Shown: in pieces, positions 17,780 to 26,629 of the stretch
Numbering within the stretch: the first letter of the stretch is position 1
How the letters are laid out: the number at the start of each line of letters is the position of its first letter
DNA from: Merismopedia glauca CCAP 1448/3
GTDB taxonomy: Bacteria > Cyanobacteriota > Cyanobacteriia > Cyanobacteriales > CCAP-1448
Direction of reading: 5' to 3'
Assembly (NCBI RefSeq): GCF_003003775.1
Contig: NZ_PVWJ01000007.1
Location: forward strand, 1 to 64,000
Length of the DNA stretch: 64,000 bases
Translations under genes and position numbers: made by a program
Notes under the pieces: model-generated
Databases searched by the model: none
What the model was told of the DNA's origin: nothing
The model's input: only the letters and a program-made list of their open reading frames with translations

Positions 17780-17855
17780 TCCATAACATAATATGTCTGA
17801 TATTATTTATATCTAATTAAATCATCCTTAATTTGTCTTAATTTTGGCAATTACT

Positions 17856-18290
17856 CTAGAAATTAATTCGTGGAAAATCTGCGACAATTCTTTGATACTT
17901 TTGACTAACTTCTTGTGGATTATAATTAGGATTAATCGTCTCAAACTTCAAAGATTTCAGTTTGCCAATGCATTCACTAGCTTCAGTTAAAAGTTGAGGA
18001 TCGGCAACTTGTTTTTGGATACTAGCAGTAATGGTGGCACCTAAAGTTAATGCAGAGGCGATCGCGCAAGTAATCTTCCAAGTTTCTGTAGCTTTTGCAC
18101 CTGTAAAAACTGCTTGTCCAGCCACAAAAGTAGCCAACGCTGTCAGAATTAGATGAATTAAACTATACCGATTATTTTTATCTCTAAGTTGCTGTTGGTA
18201 GCTTTGGGCTTTGTTTAAACTCTCATTTATATGTTGTTCAATCACACGATTGTGTTGATTAAATTGCCCTGGGTTACGATCTTGATACAT
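17856..18290 (-). CDS. SLATT-like two-transmembrane protein
   Basis: Predicted 144 residues. A polar N-terminal helix (NRVIEQHINESLNKAQSYQQ) leads into two adjacent hydrophobic helices, about 44-66 (LIHLILTALATFVAGQAVF) and 72-92 (WKITCAIASALTLGATITA), followed by a soluble helical tail. This layout, with the short hairpin between the two helices, is that of SLATT-type or DUF4231-type proteins, which are proposed membrane effectors next to nucleotide-signalling genes. No SMODS nucleotidyltransferase or SLOG gene is nearby, so it may be a lone family member with another role. The assignment rests on topology and is tentative. Confidence 0.5.
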   Translation of the reverse strand: MYQDRNPGQFNQHNRVIEQHINESLNKAQSYQQQLRDKNNRYSLIHLILTALATFVAGQAVFTGAKATETWKITCAIASALTLGATITASIQKQVADPQLLTEASECIGKLKSLKFETINPNYNPQEVSQKYQRIVADFPRINF

Positions 18291-18423
18291 AACTTTTTCC
18301 TAACTGGTTATGAGGGTTGTCGATCAAAATGATAACTCTAACATCTCTGCTAATCGCACCTATGATCCGCGCGACTTCTTCTACAACCTTTTTGGTTTTC
18401 GTGTTGTGTGTCTTGCTGGCATT

Positions 18424-18480
18424 GGCGGTTGAAACCGCGTCTACACAGACGAAACCCGCCTGCGCGGGTTGAATTAATTC
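18424..18480. repeat. triple-hairpin repeat, copy 1
   Basis: Three successive hairpins in 57 bases: GCGGTTGAAACCGC, GTCTACACAGAC, and AACCCGCCTGCGCGGGTT. Two further copies lie at 18545-18602 and 20391-20447, more than 90% alike. The 18291-18661 gap holds copies 1 and 2 and no gene. Confidence 0.9.
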
Positions 18481-18544
18481 GTTCGCACCAAATCGATCTA
18501 AACCTGCAATAACCTGCATTAATCCGCATCAATCGGTAGGCATC

Positions 18545-18602
18545 GGCGGTTGAAACCGCGTCTACACAGACGAAACCCGCCTGCGCGGGTTCAATTAATT
18601 CT
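18545..18602. repeat. triple-hairpin repeat, copy 2
   Basis: Same three stems as copy 1 with one change near the end (GGGTTCAATTAATTC). It ends about 60 bases before the kinase start codon and probably lies in its leader or promoter. Confidence 0.9.
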
Positions 18603-18661
18603 CCCGCATCAATAGCTCTGAACTTGGTATGATATCCTAAATCGGTAATCTCACCACTTAC

Positions 18662-20290
18662 ATGAACCAACCGCCCCTAGTTGGACAAACCCTCCGCAGT
18701 CACTACCACATCATCCAATCTTTAGGTAGTGGAGGTTTTGGCGATACATATTTGGCACAAGATTTAGACCTACCAGGAAAACCCTACTGTGTCGTTAAAC
18801 ACCTCAAACCCAAAACCAACGATCCAGCCGTATTACCCATAGCTAAAGGTTTATTTGACCGAGAAGCCCAAACCCTATACCAATTAGGGAGCAATAGCGA
18901 ACAGATTCCGAGGCTATTTGCCCATTTTGAAGAAAATGGCGAATTCTATCTAGTTCAAGAGTTTGTCGATGGACATGACTTGACTAGAGAGATTATTCCA
19001 GGACAAATTAAGCCAGAAGCAGTCACCTGCAAACTCCTCAAAGACATTCTGGAAGTATTAGCCGTAGTTCATCAACGCAACGTCATCCATCGGGATATTA
19101 AACCGCAAAACTTGATGCGCCGCAAATCAGATGGCAAAATAGTCTTAATCGACTTTGGTGCCGTTAAAGAAATTGGCACCTTGCTGATGAACTCTCAAGG
19201 ACAAACCAGCGTTTCAGTAGCTGTGGGTTCACCTGGGTATATGCCCAACGAACAAAGCAATGGTAGACCGAAATTTGCCAGTGACGTATATGCTGTAGGA
19301 ATGATGGGGATTCAAGCCTTAACAGGGTTTTTGCCCCAGCAACTGCAAGAAGATCCAGAAACAGGAGAAATCCTGTGGCGAGATTATGCCCAAGTAAGTG
19401 ACGAACTGGGTGAAGTCTTAGATAAGATGGTGCGCGACCACTTCAGCCAGAGGTATCAGACGGCTAGTGCAGCTTTAGAAGCATTAATGCCAATTATTGA
19501 CCCGCCATCTCTTCCTATCCCACTACCAACTATTCCCTCAACGCCACCACCAGTATTTACGATACCTTTTGTTTCACCTGTAACACCCCCAACATCACCA
19601 CCAAAGCCATCTCCGAGAACTACATCACGACCAACTAGACACAAATTCCTCAATTTGATATCTATTATTGGAGTGGTATTGGGAGGACTAGGTATTTGGG
19701 AAGTAATCAAGCGAACCTCCACAGAAGTTTCTACTATTGGAAATTATAGTCCTTCTACTCAAGTCTCTCCTGCGGAAAGCCCTAGTCCATTAACCACGCT
19801 AACTACTATTCCTAATACTTCTAACACTGGTAATTGGTACAGTTATAAATCAGAAGATGGTTCTTATAGTGCTGATTTTCCCGCCAAACCACAAGAACAG
19901 AAACGGAATGTGAAATCGGCTGGCAAAGAAGTTAATTTTACCCTAGTTAATTACCAAGACCAACCTAATAAAAGGTTTTATGCAACTGCTGTTAGTAATA
20001 TACCTTTACCACCAGGAACAAAATTCGATGTGGAAAAAGGCTTAGATGGCGCTCGCGATAATGCTCTTAAAAGTGGCAATGCCAAGCTTATCAAAGAAAC
20101 TAAAATTAGTCTAAATGGATATCAAGGTAGAGAACTTACGATGCAAGGTGAGGGTACTCTGGTTGCCAAACAAAAAATGTTTGCAGATGCCAAAAACTTC
20201 AAACTCTACCAAGCTATTTTAGTAGCAGAAGATGGTAACGTAGACTTTCCCGAAGGGCAAAAGTTTTTTGAGTCTTTTTTCATCAAGTAG
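18662..20290 (+). CDS. Hanks-type Ser/Thr protein kinase, membrane anchored
   Basis: Predicted 542 residues. Kinase domain at about 12-285 with all key residues: glycine loop LGSGGFGDTY, Lys46 in CVVKHL, HRDIKPQN (143-150) and DFG (164-166), plus a GSPGYMPNE activation segment. A Pro/Thr-rich linker (about 285-330) leads to a transmembrane helix at about 336-355 (LISIIGVVLGGLGIWEVI). The extracytoplasmic part, about 390-542, is a beta-rich domain (WYSYKSEDGSYSADFPAKP) found in other cyanobacterial kinases and exported proteins. It phosphorylates Ser/Thr in response to an envelope signal; ligand and substrates are unknown. Triple-hairpin repeats flank the gene on both sides. Confidence 0.93.
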   Translation: MNQPPLVGQTLRSHYHIIQSLGSGGFGDTYLAQDLDLPGKPYCVVKHLKPKTNDPAVLPIAKGLFDREAQTLYQLGSNSEQIPRLFAHFEENGEFYLVQEFVDGHDLTREIIPGQIKPEAVTCKLLKDILEVLAVVHQRNVIHRDIKPQNLMRRKSDGKIVLIDFGAVKEIGTLLMNSQGQTSVSVAVGSPGYMPNEQSNGRPKFASDVYAVGMMGIQALTGFLPQQLQEDPETGEILWRDYAQVSDELGEVLDKMVRDHFSQRYQTASAALEALMPIIDPPSLPIPLPTIPSTPPPVFTIPFVSPVTPPTSPPKPSPRTTSRPTRHKFLNLISIIGVVLGGLGIWEVIKRTSTEVSTIGNYSPSTQVSPAESPSPLTTLTTIPNTSNTGNWYSYKSEDGSYSADFPAKPQEQKRNVKSAGKEVNFTLVNYQDQPNKRFYATAVSNIPLPPGTKFDVEKGLDGARDNALKSGNAKLIKETKISLNGYQGRELTMQGEGTLVAKQKMFADAKNFKLYQAILVAEDGNVDFPEGQKFFESFFIK

Positions 20291-20312
20291 TTAGTTATAC
20301 AACAGAGTTTTT

Positions 20313-20350
20313 GTAGGTTGGGTTGAACGGAGTGAAACCCAACAAACCCA
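20313..20350. repeat. GGTTGGGTTGAACG...GAAACCCAAC inverted repeat, copy 2 of 3
   Basis: Imperfect hairpin 22 bases after the kinase stop. It may act as a transcription attenuator, but there is no T run after it. Confidence 0.6.
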
Positions 20351-20390
20351 GGAATATATCGGGGTAGATCTGATTCAGATATTCAGCATC

Positions 20391-20447
20391 GGCGGTTGAA
20401 ACCGCATCTATACAGACGAAACCCGCCTGCGCGGGTTGAATTAACTC
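20391..20447. repeat. triple-hairpin repeat, copy 3
   Basis: Same three stems (GCGGTTGAAACCGC, GTCTATACAGAC, ACCCGCCTGCGCGGGT). Its last bases overlap the stop codon of the minus-strand gene ending at 20441, and it sits between two convergent genes. Confidence 0.88.
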
Positions 20448-21673
20448 GCCTTACCTACCGCCTCCATCGCCGCTTCTAAAGCAATAGCTACATGAGTCCA
20501 ATGAGTTCCCCCTTGACAAAAAACCACATATGGCTCCCTTAATGGCCCATCAGCCGAAAATTCCGAAGTACTACCATCAATAAACGTCCCTCCAGCCATA
20601 ACTAACTCGCTTTCATATCCCGGCATTCCTGAAGGTACGGGATCTAGATAAGAACCAATGGGTGAGTTTTGCTGAATTGCCCGACAAAATGCGATAATTT
20701 TCTCCTTAGAACCCAGTTTAATTCCCTGAATCACATCTCGACGGGGTGCTTCTGGCAAGGGATTAACTGGATACCCGAGCTTGTCAAAGATATAAGCTGT
20801 TAAGTGGTTTCCTTTCAAGGCTTCTCCCACCATTTGCGGTGCTAGAAACAATCCTTGAAATAACAGCCGATTTTGGTCAAAAGTCGCCCCTCCACAGCTA
20901 CCAATTCCTGGCGCAGTCAGGCGGTAGGTAGCAACTTCTACTAAGTCTGCTTTTCCTGCTACATAGCCACCAGCAGTGACTATAGTTCCCCCAGGGTTTT
21001 TAATCAAAGAACCCGCCATCAAATCAGCACCTACCGCCGTAGGTTCGACATTATCGACAAATTCCCCATAGCAGTTATCCACAAAGCAAATAACATCTGG
21101 TTTCTGCTGTTTGACGAGATGGACTATTTTTTCGATCTCAGCGATTGAGAGACTAGATCGCCAAGCATAGCCACAAGAACGCTGAATATGAACTAATCTG
21201 GTCTTTTCCGTGACGGATTGTGCCAGTTTCTCCCAATCGATCGCACCTTCAGGGGTGAGGGATAATTCTCTGTAAGTAATTCCTAACTCAGATAGAGATC
21301 CCTGACCTTTTCCTCTAATGCCGATAACTTCTTCTAAAGTATCGTAGGGATGACCAGCTACAGCCAGCATTTCATCTCCAGGGCGCAAAATCCCGTATAA
21401 AGCACAGGCTATAGCATGAGTCCCAGAAACGAACTGTACCCTCACTGCGGCAGCTTCTGCGCCCACCACGTCTGCAAATACCCGATCTAGGGTTTCTCGC
21501 CCTAAATCGTCATGACCGTAGCCACTGACGCTACTAAAATGATGTACCCCTACCCGATGGCGACGAAAGGCTGCTAAAACTTTTTTAAGATTTTGCTTGA
21601 CCTGAAGGTCAATAGCAGAAAATATTGGAGATAGAGCATTTTCTGCTGCTTGCATCTGCGTGCAAGTATTCAT
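20441..21673 (-). CDS. PLP-dependent Met_gamma_lyase/aluminium-resistance family protein
   Basis: Predicted 410 residues. The fold is that of the large cysteine/methionine-metabolism PLP enzymes, and the specific signatures are those of the family often called methionine gamma-lyase family or aluminium resistance protein (PF06838): HHFSSVSGYGHDDLGRE, VSGTHAIACALYGILRPGDE, ICFVDNCYGEFVD and GSLIKNPGGT, where Lys225 should hold the cofactor. Substrate is not established for the family. The stop codon lies inside repeat copy 3. It is transcribed towards the kinase gene and has a 400-base upstream gap shared with the desaturase gene. Confidence 0.88.
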   Translation of the reverse strand: MNTCTQMQAAENALSPIFSAIDLQVKQNLKKVLAAFRRHRVGVHHFSSVSGYGHDDLGRETLDRVFADVVGAEAAAVRVQFVSGTHAIACALYGILRPGDEMLAVAGHPYDTLEEVIGIRGKGQGSLSELGITYRELSLTPEGAIDWEKLAQSVTEKTRLVHIQRSCGYAWRSSLSIAEIEKIVHLVKQQKPDVICFVDNCYGEFVDNVEPTAVGADLMAGSLIKNPGGTIVTAGGYVAGKADLVEVATYRLTAPGIGSCGGATFDQNRLLFQGLFLAPQMVGEALKGNHLTAYIFDKLGYPVNPLPEAPRRDVIQGIKLGSKEKIIAFCRAIQQNSPIGSYLDPVPSGMPGYESELVMAGGTFIDGSTSEFSADGPLREPYVVFCQGGTHWTHVAIALEAAMEAVGKAS

Positions 21674-22078
21674 CAGTACCTCTAAATTGGGAGATTAGGG
21701 ATTTCCACACCCTATTAACGAGTCAAAGTCCTGAATCCCTTGACCCAAACCGATCTTGGTTTTACCGGATCGATATTGTAGATTAGAGCATACTGAGGTT
21801 CTAGGACTGAGGTAGGCGATAATTAAGAGGGTATGTTAATCTAACAAGTTTTAAGTGTGTAGTCCATAGGTAATAATACGGTAATCCGTCTATTGCCGAT
21901 GCTAACTCCCTTTATACTTAACCCAATAAAAAGTTAAGATATGTAAATAAACGCTTGAAACTTAGTCGGAGTCTCATATTAGCGATCGCCAATTTCAAAA
22001 AGCCAATCTTGACCGATGAACCTCTAAGTTCATCTCTGTAGTCCAAGATAGTTCAACCAATCGTTTTAAGGTTATTAC
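21674..22078. other. 405-base intergenic region, divergent promoters expected
   Basis: It lies between the divergent PLP-enzyme gene and the first desaturase gene. A short inverted repeat, GGTAATAATACGGTAATCC, occurs near 21869. No ORF or terminator is seen. Desaturase genes are commonly temperature regulated in cyanobacteria, so a long leader would fit, but I see no specific motif. Confidence 0.4.
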
Positions 22079-22903
22079 ATGACTGTTGCTACCACCACTA
22101 AACCAGCCTTAGCTTGGGATAATATCCTTTACATGGCTTTTATCCACAGCATAGCCCTTTTAGCCCTATTGCCCGTTAATTTTAATTGGGCAGCCGTAGG
22201 AGTCGCCATCTTTCTACATTGGTTGACAGAGGGCTTAGGAATTGGCTTAGGTTTTCATCGCTTAGTCAGCCACCGTAGTTATCAAACTCCCAAATGGTTA
22301 GAGTACTTCTTAGTATTTTGCGGTACTTTGTCCTGTCAAGGAGGGCCAATTGACTGGGTAGGCTTACATCGCCAACACCACCTCTACTCAGATCAACATC
22401 AAGATCCCCATGATTCTCATAAAGGCTTTTGGTGGAGTCACATGGAATGGATGTTACATGACTGTGAAGGAAATAAAGATATTCCTCGCTTCACTAAAGA
22501 TATTATTAACGATCCGTTCTATCAATTCTGTCAAAAATACTTCATTCCCGTCCAAGTCGCTTTAGGTTTATTATTGTTCGCTATTGGTGGCTGGTCATTT
22601 GTGATTTGGGGTATTTTCGTCCGTTTGGTGGTGGTATTCCACTGCACCTGGTTAGTTAATAGTGCTTGTCACCAGTTTGGCTATCAAAGCCATGATTCTG
22701 GAGACAAATCTACTAACTGCTGGTGGGTAGCATTACTGACCTATGGCGAAGGTTGGCACAATAATCACCATGCTTATCAATATTCAGCCCGTCATGGACT
22801 CCAATGGTGGGAAATCGATCTGACTTGGCTGACAATTAGCTTATTACAAACACTTGGTTTAGCTACCAACGTCAAGCTAGCAACTAACGAAAGCGATAAA
22901 TAA
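22079..22903 (+). CDS. desC: acyl-lipid delta-9 desaturase, DesC type (first copy)
   Basis: Predicted 274 residues, the length of the shorter cyanobacterial DesC enzymes. It introduces a double bond at carbon 9 of membrane-lipid acyl chains, using ferredoxin and oxygen. The three His boxes are HRLVSH (60-65), HRQHH (97-101) and HNNHH in EGWHNNHHAYQ near 230. Hydrophobic segments flank them (MAFIHSIALLALLP, VQVALGLLLFAIGGW), which suits a thylakoid or plasma-membrane protein. A strong terminator closes it 26 bases downstream. It is the first of a tandem pair; the last third is nearly identical in DNA to the second copy. Confidence 0.93.
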   Translation: MTVATTTKPALAWDNILYMAFIHSIALLALLPVNFNWAAVGVAIFLHWLTEGLGIGLGFHRLVSHRSYQTPKWLEYFLVFCGTLSCQGGPIDWVGLHRQHHLYSDQHQDPHDSHKGFWWSHMEWMLHDCEGNKDIPRFTKDIINDPFYQFCQKYFIPVQVALGLLLFAIGGWSFVIWGIFVRLVVVFHCTWLVNSACHQFGYQSHDSGDKSTNCWWVALLTYGEGWHNNHHAYQYSARHGLQWWEIDLTWLTISLLQTLGLATNVKLATNESDK

Positions 22904-22928
22904 GTTAGTTTTGAATGTCAACGCTGGG

Positions 22929-22958
22929 GGAGAGGATGGGTTTTCCTCTCCTTTTTTT
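22929..22958 (+). terminator. intrinsic terminator after first desaturase gene
   Basis: GGAGAGGA, a seven-base loop, TCCTCTCC, followed by seven T. It indicates that the two desaturase copies are transcribed separately. Confidence 0.9.
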
Positions 22959-23169
22959 CTGGCTAATTTTCTGTCAATGTAGAAGAGTGAGTCAAATACA
23001 ATGTTAAGTTTTATATAGGCGATCGCCTATGTGTATTGACACTCAACTCAAAAGCTTGACTCCCTGAACCTCAAGCCTGCACTTAGTCTGTAAAATCACT
23101 CTAGATTGAGGCATAAAAAGGGTTTCCGGCAATTGAAGGCATTGTTAACATCGTTTTGCAGGTTACTAC

Positions 23170-23994
23170 ATGACTGTTGCCACCATTACTAAACCGCCGT
23201 TGTCTTGGTATGTCATCATTTACATGGCTTTAATCCACGGAATTGCCCTATTTGCTCTTTTACCCAGTAATTTTAGTTGGACAGCAGTAGGTCTTGCCAT
23301 TGTTTTGCACTGGGTAACAGGGGGTTTAGGAGTTACTCTAGGTTTCCATCGCTTGGTGACTCACCGCAGCTTTCAAACTCCTAAGTGGCTAGAATACTTC
23401 TTCGTCTTTTGCGGAACTTTAGCCTGTCAAGGTGGTCCCATCCAATGGGTAGGCTTACATCGTCAGCATCACCTCTATTCAGACAAACCCCAAGATCCCC
23501 ACGATTCTCATGAAGGGTTTTGGTGGAGTCATATGCAATGGATGTTTCACGACATCGAACCCAATAAGCATATAGCCCGCTTTACCAAAGATATCAACGA
23601 AGATCCATTTTATGTGTTTTGTCAAAAGTATTTTATTCCCATTCAAGTAGCGGTAGGTTTGTTACTATTTGCCTTTGGGGGTTGGCCATTTGTAGTTTGG
23701 GGTATTTTCGTCCGTTTGGTAGCTGTGTTCCATTCCACCTGGTTTGTTAATAGTGCTTGTCACCAGTTCGGCTATCAAAGCCATGACTCTGGAGATAGAT
23801 CTACTAACTGCTGGTGGGTAGCATTACTAACCTATGGCGAAGGTTGGCACAATAATCACCATGCTTACCAGTATTCAGCCCGTCATGGACTCCAATGGTG
23901 GGAAATCGACCTGACTTGGATGACGATTCACTTACTGGAAATATTAGGTTTAGCGACTAATGTCAAGTTAGTTAATAGTGAAGTCAATAGTTAA
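23170..23994 (+). CDS. desC: acyl-lipid delta-9 desaturase, DesC type (second copy)
   Basis: Predicted 274 residues, tandem paralogue of the preceding gene. His boxes HRLVTH, HRQHH and HNNHH are all intact. The N-terminal two-thirds differ at many positions (for example HWVTGGLGVTLGFHRLVTH here versus HWLTEGLGIGLGFHRLVSH), whereas the last third is almost unchanged. The 25 bases before the ATG are also shared (ATCGTTTT..GGTTA.TAC). Two DesC copies may act at different lipid positions or temperatures, as known in some Nostoc. The stop codon lies in a 161-bp inverted-repeat-bounded element. Confidence 0.93.
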   Translation: MTVATITKPPLSWYVIIYMALIHGIALFALLPSNFSWTAVGLAIVLHWVTGGLGVTLGFHRLVTHRSFQTPKWLEYFFVFCGTLACQGGPIQWVGLHRQHHLYSDKPQDPHDSHEGFWWSHMQWMFHDIEPNKHIARFTKDINEDPFYVFCQKYFIPIQVAVGLLLFAFGGWPFVVWGIFVRLVAVFHSTWFVNSACHQFGYQSHDSGDRSTNCWWVALLTYGEGWHNNHHAYQYSARHGLQWWEIDLTWMTIHLLEILGLATNVKLVNSEVNS

Positions 23995-24151
23995 ACCACT
24001 GACACCTCCCAACGCTAAACGCGAAGCGCGTTATAGCGTGGGCTTCCAAGAATCACTTCTTGAAGTTTCTGCTTCACGGGAGTTGAAGGTAAAGAAAGAC
24101 ATCCTTATTGATGCAGTACCTCCATCCCCAGGCGGCTAATCAGTGGTTAAA
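23991..24151. repeat. 161-bp element with inverted ends, resembles IS200/IS605 terminal RNA region
   Basis: Bounded by TTAAACCACTGA and TCAGTGGTTAAA, an 11/12 inverted repeat. Inside is the hairpin AACGCTAAACGCG...CGCGTTATAGCGT. Read on the minus strand, the segment ends GAAGCCCACGCT...GCGTTGGGAGGTGTCA, which resembles the right end of cyanobacterial IS200/IS605 (TnpB) elements as I remember them. No transposase remains. It separates the convergent second desaturase gene and queC and could terminate both. Confidence 0.5.
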
Positions 24152-24166
24152 TCCAGGGTAAACACC

Positions 24167-24862
24167 TCAATAAGCTGCCTTGGCATTTAATTTACTCGAT
24201 AGAGGATCAACTAATCGTAGTTCATCAAAAGCAGCCAACCGCAAACGACAAGAATCACAGACACCACAAGCTAATTCTTCTCCTGCATAGCAAGACCAAG
24301 TTCTTGACCAAGGTACTCCCAAAGTATTACCTAATTCAATTATTTCGGTTTTCTTGAGCTTAATTAGAGGTGCGATAATCTGAATCGGTTGTCCTTCCCT
24401 GCCTTGCTTAGTACCTAAGCGAAAAACTTCCTGCATGGCTTGGAGATAATCAGGGCGACAATCAGGGTAACCAGAGTAATCTAGAGCATTAACCCCAATA
24501 TAAACCCGTTGGGCTGCTATAGCTTCAGCATAACCTAAAGCGAAACTCAAAAAGATGGTATTTCTAGCTGGAACATAAGTTACTGGAATCGCGGCTGACA
24601 TCTGTTCTAAAGAGCGATCGCCTGGGATATCAATTCCATCATCCGTTAAAGCCGAACCACCCCAGAGGCGCAAATCAAACTGAACCACCTGATGTTGAAC
24701 CACACCCACAGCATTAGCGATCGCTCTGGCTGCATCCAATTCTCTGAGATGGCGCTGTCCGTAGTCAAATGAAATAGCGTAACATTGACAACCATCAGCT
24801 TTAGCTTGATACAAAACTGTAGAAGAATCTAGTCCTCCAGATAGTAAAATTACTGCTTTCAT
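24167..24862 (-). CDS. queC: 7-cyano-7-deazaguanine synthase
   Basis: Predicted 231 residues, normal for QueC. It converts 7-carboxy-7-deazaguanine to preQ0 with ammonia and ATP in the queuosine pathway. The PP-loop is LLSGGLDSSTVLYQ at 7-20, then FDYGQRH, and the zinc site is the C-terminal Cys cluster in SCYAGEELACGVCDSCRLRL. The motif GVNALDYSGYPDCRPDY is typical. The C-terminus ends KLNAKAAY. It has no operon partner here; the QueD-like gene is 17 kb away. I looked for a preQ1 riboswitch upstream and saw none. Confidence 0.95.
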   Translation of the reverse strand: MKAVILLSGGLDSSTVLYQAKADGCQCYAISFDYGQRHLRELDAARAIANAVGVVQHQVVQFDLRLWGGSALTDDGIDIPGDRSLEQMSAAIPVTYVPARNTIFLSFALGYAEAIAAQRVYIGVNALDYSGYPDCRPDYLQAMQEVFRLGTKQGREGQPIQIIAPLIKLKKTEIIELGNTLGVPWSRTWSCYAGEELACGVCDSCRLRLAAFDELRLVDPLSSKLNAKAAY

Positions 24863-25132
24863 ATTTTTGATTTCACTTACCCAGCCATCTAATCAATGCT
24901 AATGCATCACCACAATTAGTTTAGAGCTAGTTATGCCTCCTTTTTGTTCCCAATAGATCTCAATCACCTGTCATTTAGGTAGATCCAGGTATATGATCGA
25001 GCATTAGTGGCGATCGCGCTGCGCGCAGCTACGTGATTGCTCTATATGTAGCCCAAGCGATCGCATCTTAATCTCAAAAATCGTTTTTTAAAGACTTATC
25101 GCTGGCTAATTCACCTAAATAGGTATATTTCG

Positions 25133-26629
25133 ATGCTTTTTCGTTCATTTACTGTACGATCTACCACCTTAATAGCTCTAGCTGCTGGTATAGCTATAGT
25201 TTACCTGCCCCAAGAATTAGCTTCTTCACAAACAGCCTCTCCCACACCATCAGCTACACCAGATATTAATCCCAATCCTAATCTTTTGCAGGTTCCTACC
25301 GATCCAGCCGCAGTTAAAGTACAACGAACCCAACCAATTACCTTACAAGAAGCATTAGATCTAGCCGAACGCAACAATCGACAACTACAAACTGCTAAAA
25401 TCACCCTACAAGGTTCAGAAGCTGCCTTAGATGTGGCTAAAGCGGCGCGATCGCCAACTCTCAGCTTGCAATCTAATTTAAATTACAACGATTCGGCTAA
25501 TTCTCAACTCAGTCAAAGTCAAGGCAGTTTCAATCTAGGAGGACAAAACCTTAACATCGATCGAGATACCACTAGCGCCACCTTTGATACTACCTTGCAG
25601 CTAGATTACAACCTGTACAATGCTGGTAGGCGTAATGCTAATATCAATGCGGCGCAAGAACAAGTACGAGTCGATCGCCTACAAGTTCAAGTAACTCAGG
25701 AACAATTGCGTTTAGATGTAGCTAATGCCTATTATGCTTTGCAACAAGCAGACGCGCAATTAGAAACCTTGCAAGACTCGTTAAGAGAAGCAGATCGGAG
25801 CGTCAGAGATGCTAAGTTGCTGGAAAGTAACGGTTTAGGCACTAAATTTGACATTTTACAAGCTCAAGTCCAAGAAGCACAAGCTTATCAAAATTTAGCT
25901 AATGCTGTTAGCCAGCAAAAAACTGCTCGACGCAACTTAGTTCAACTTTTGAGCTTAGCTGATGATGTTGAAGTCATAACCGCAGAACCAATTCAAGAAG
26001 CCGAAGACTGGGAAATTCCCTTAGAAGACACAATCGTCTTAGCCTTGAAAAATCGGGTAGAACTTCAGCAACAACTCGCTAGACGACAAATTGCTATAGC
26101 TAACCAAACAGTCGCTTTAGCCGATACTAAGCCCCAAGTGAATCTATTTGCTAACTACAATTTACTTGATAGTTTAAAGGACAATCAAGGAATAGCCAAT
26201 GGTTATAGCTTAGGTGCGAGCTTGACATGGCGGTTATATGATGGAGGTGCAGCCAGAGCCGGAGCCAGACAGCAAAGAGCAAATCAGGCTCTAGCCGAAA
26301 CTGGTTTTGCTGACACCCGCAATCAGATTCGTTTACAGGTTGAACAAGCTTATTTCCAAATCAACGCCAACCGACAAAACATTCAAGCTGCGACTCTAGC
26401 ATTAACCCAAGCTCAAGAAAGTTTGAGATTAGCTAGATTGCGCTTTACTGAAGGTGAAGGAACTCAATTAGAAGTCCTCACAGCGCAAACTGCTTTAACT
26501 ACGGCTCGTGTTAATCGTTTACAGGCTATTTTAGACTATAACCGTGCTTTGGCTTCTTTACAACGAGCTATAGGCATAGCAGGAGTCAGGAGTCAGGAGT
26601 CAGGAGCCAGGAGTAAACTAAGTCTGTAA
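25133..26629 (+). CDS. TolC-family outer-membrane efflux protein
   Basis: Predicted 498 residues. Residues 1-34 are a signal peptide. A Pro/Thr/Ser linker precedes two outer-membrane-efflux repeats: ITLQEALDLAERNNRQLQ (start of repeat 1) and EDTIVLALKNRVELQQQLAR (start of repeat 2), with long alternating Gln/Ala-rich coiled helices (ANAYYALQQADAQLETLQ). It should form the trimeric channel of a type I secretion or multidrug efflux system. No inner-membrane partner lies beside it, as is usual for cyanobacterial TolC/HgdD. The final GVRSQESGARSKLSL is encoded by AGGAGTC heptamers, so the native end was probably near RAIGIA. Confidence 0.9.
   Translation: MLFRSFTVRSTTLIALAAGIAIVYLPQELASSQTASPTPSATPDINPNPNLLQVPTDPAAVKVQRTQPITLQEALDLAERNNRQLQTAKITLQGSEAALDVAKAARSPTLSLQSNLNYNDSANSQLSQSQGSFNLGGQNLNIDRDTTSATFDTTLQLDYNLYNAGRRNANINAAQEQVRVDRLQVQVTQEQLRLDVANAYYALQQADAQLETLQDSLREADRSVRDAKLLESNGLGTKFDILQAQVQEAQAYQNLANAVSQQKTARRNLVQLLSLADDVEVITAEPIQEAEDWEIPLEDTIVLALKNRVELQQQLARRQIAIANQTVALADTKPQVNLFANYNLLDSLKDNQGIANGYSLGASLTWRLYDGGAARAGARQQRANQALAETGFADTRNQIRLQVEQAYFQINANRQNIQAATLALTQAQESLRLARLRFTEGEGTQLEVLTAQTALTTARVNRLQAILDYNRALASLQRAIGIAGVRSQESGARSKLSL

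Noticed and set aside
18274-18670. Two overlapping minus-strand frames with the phrase AGFVCVDAVSTA
   Set aside because: Both are translations of the triple-hairpin repeats, not genes.
24863-25132. Possible preQ1 riboswitch upstream of queC
   Set aside because: I found no short C-rich/A-rich aptamer arrangement in the 270 bases; only a GCGCTGCGCGCAGC palindrome is present.
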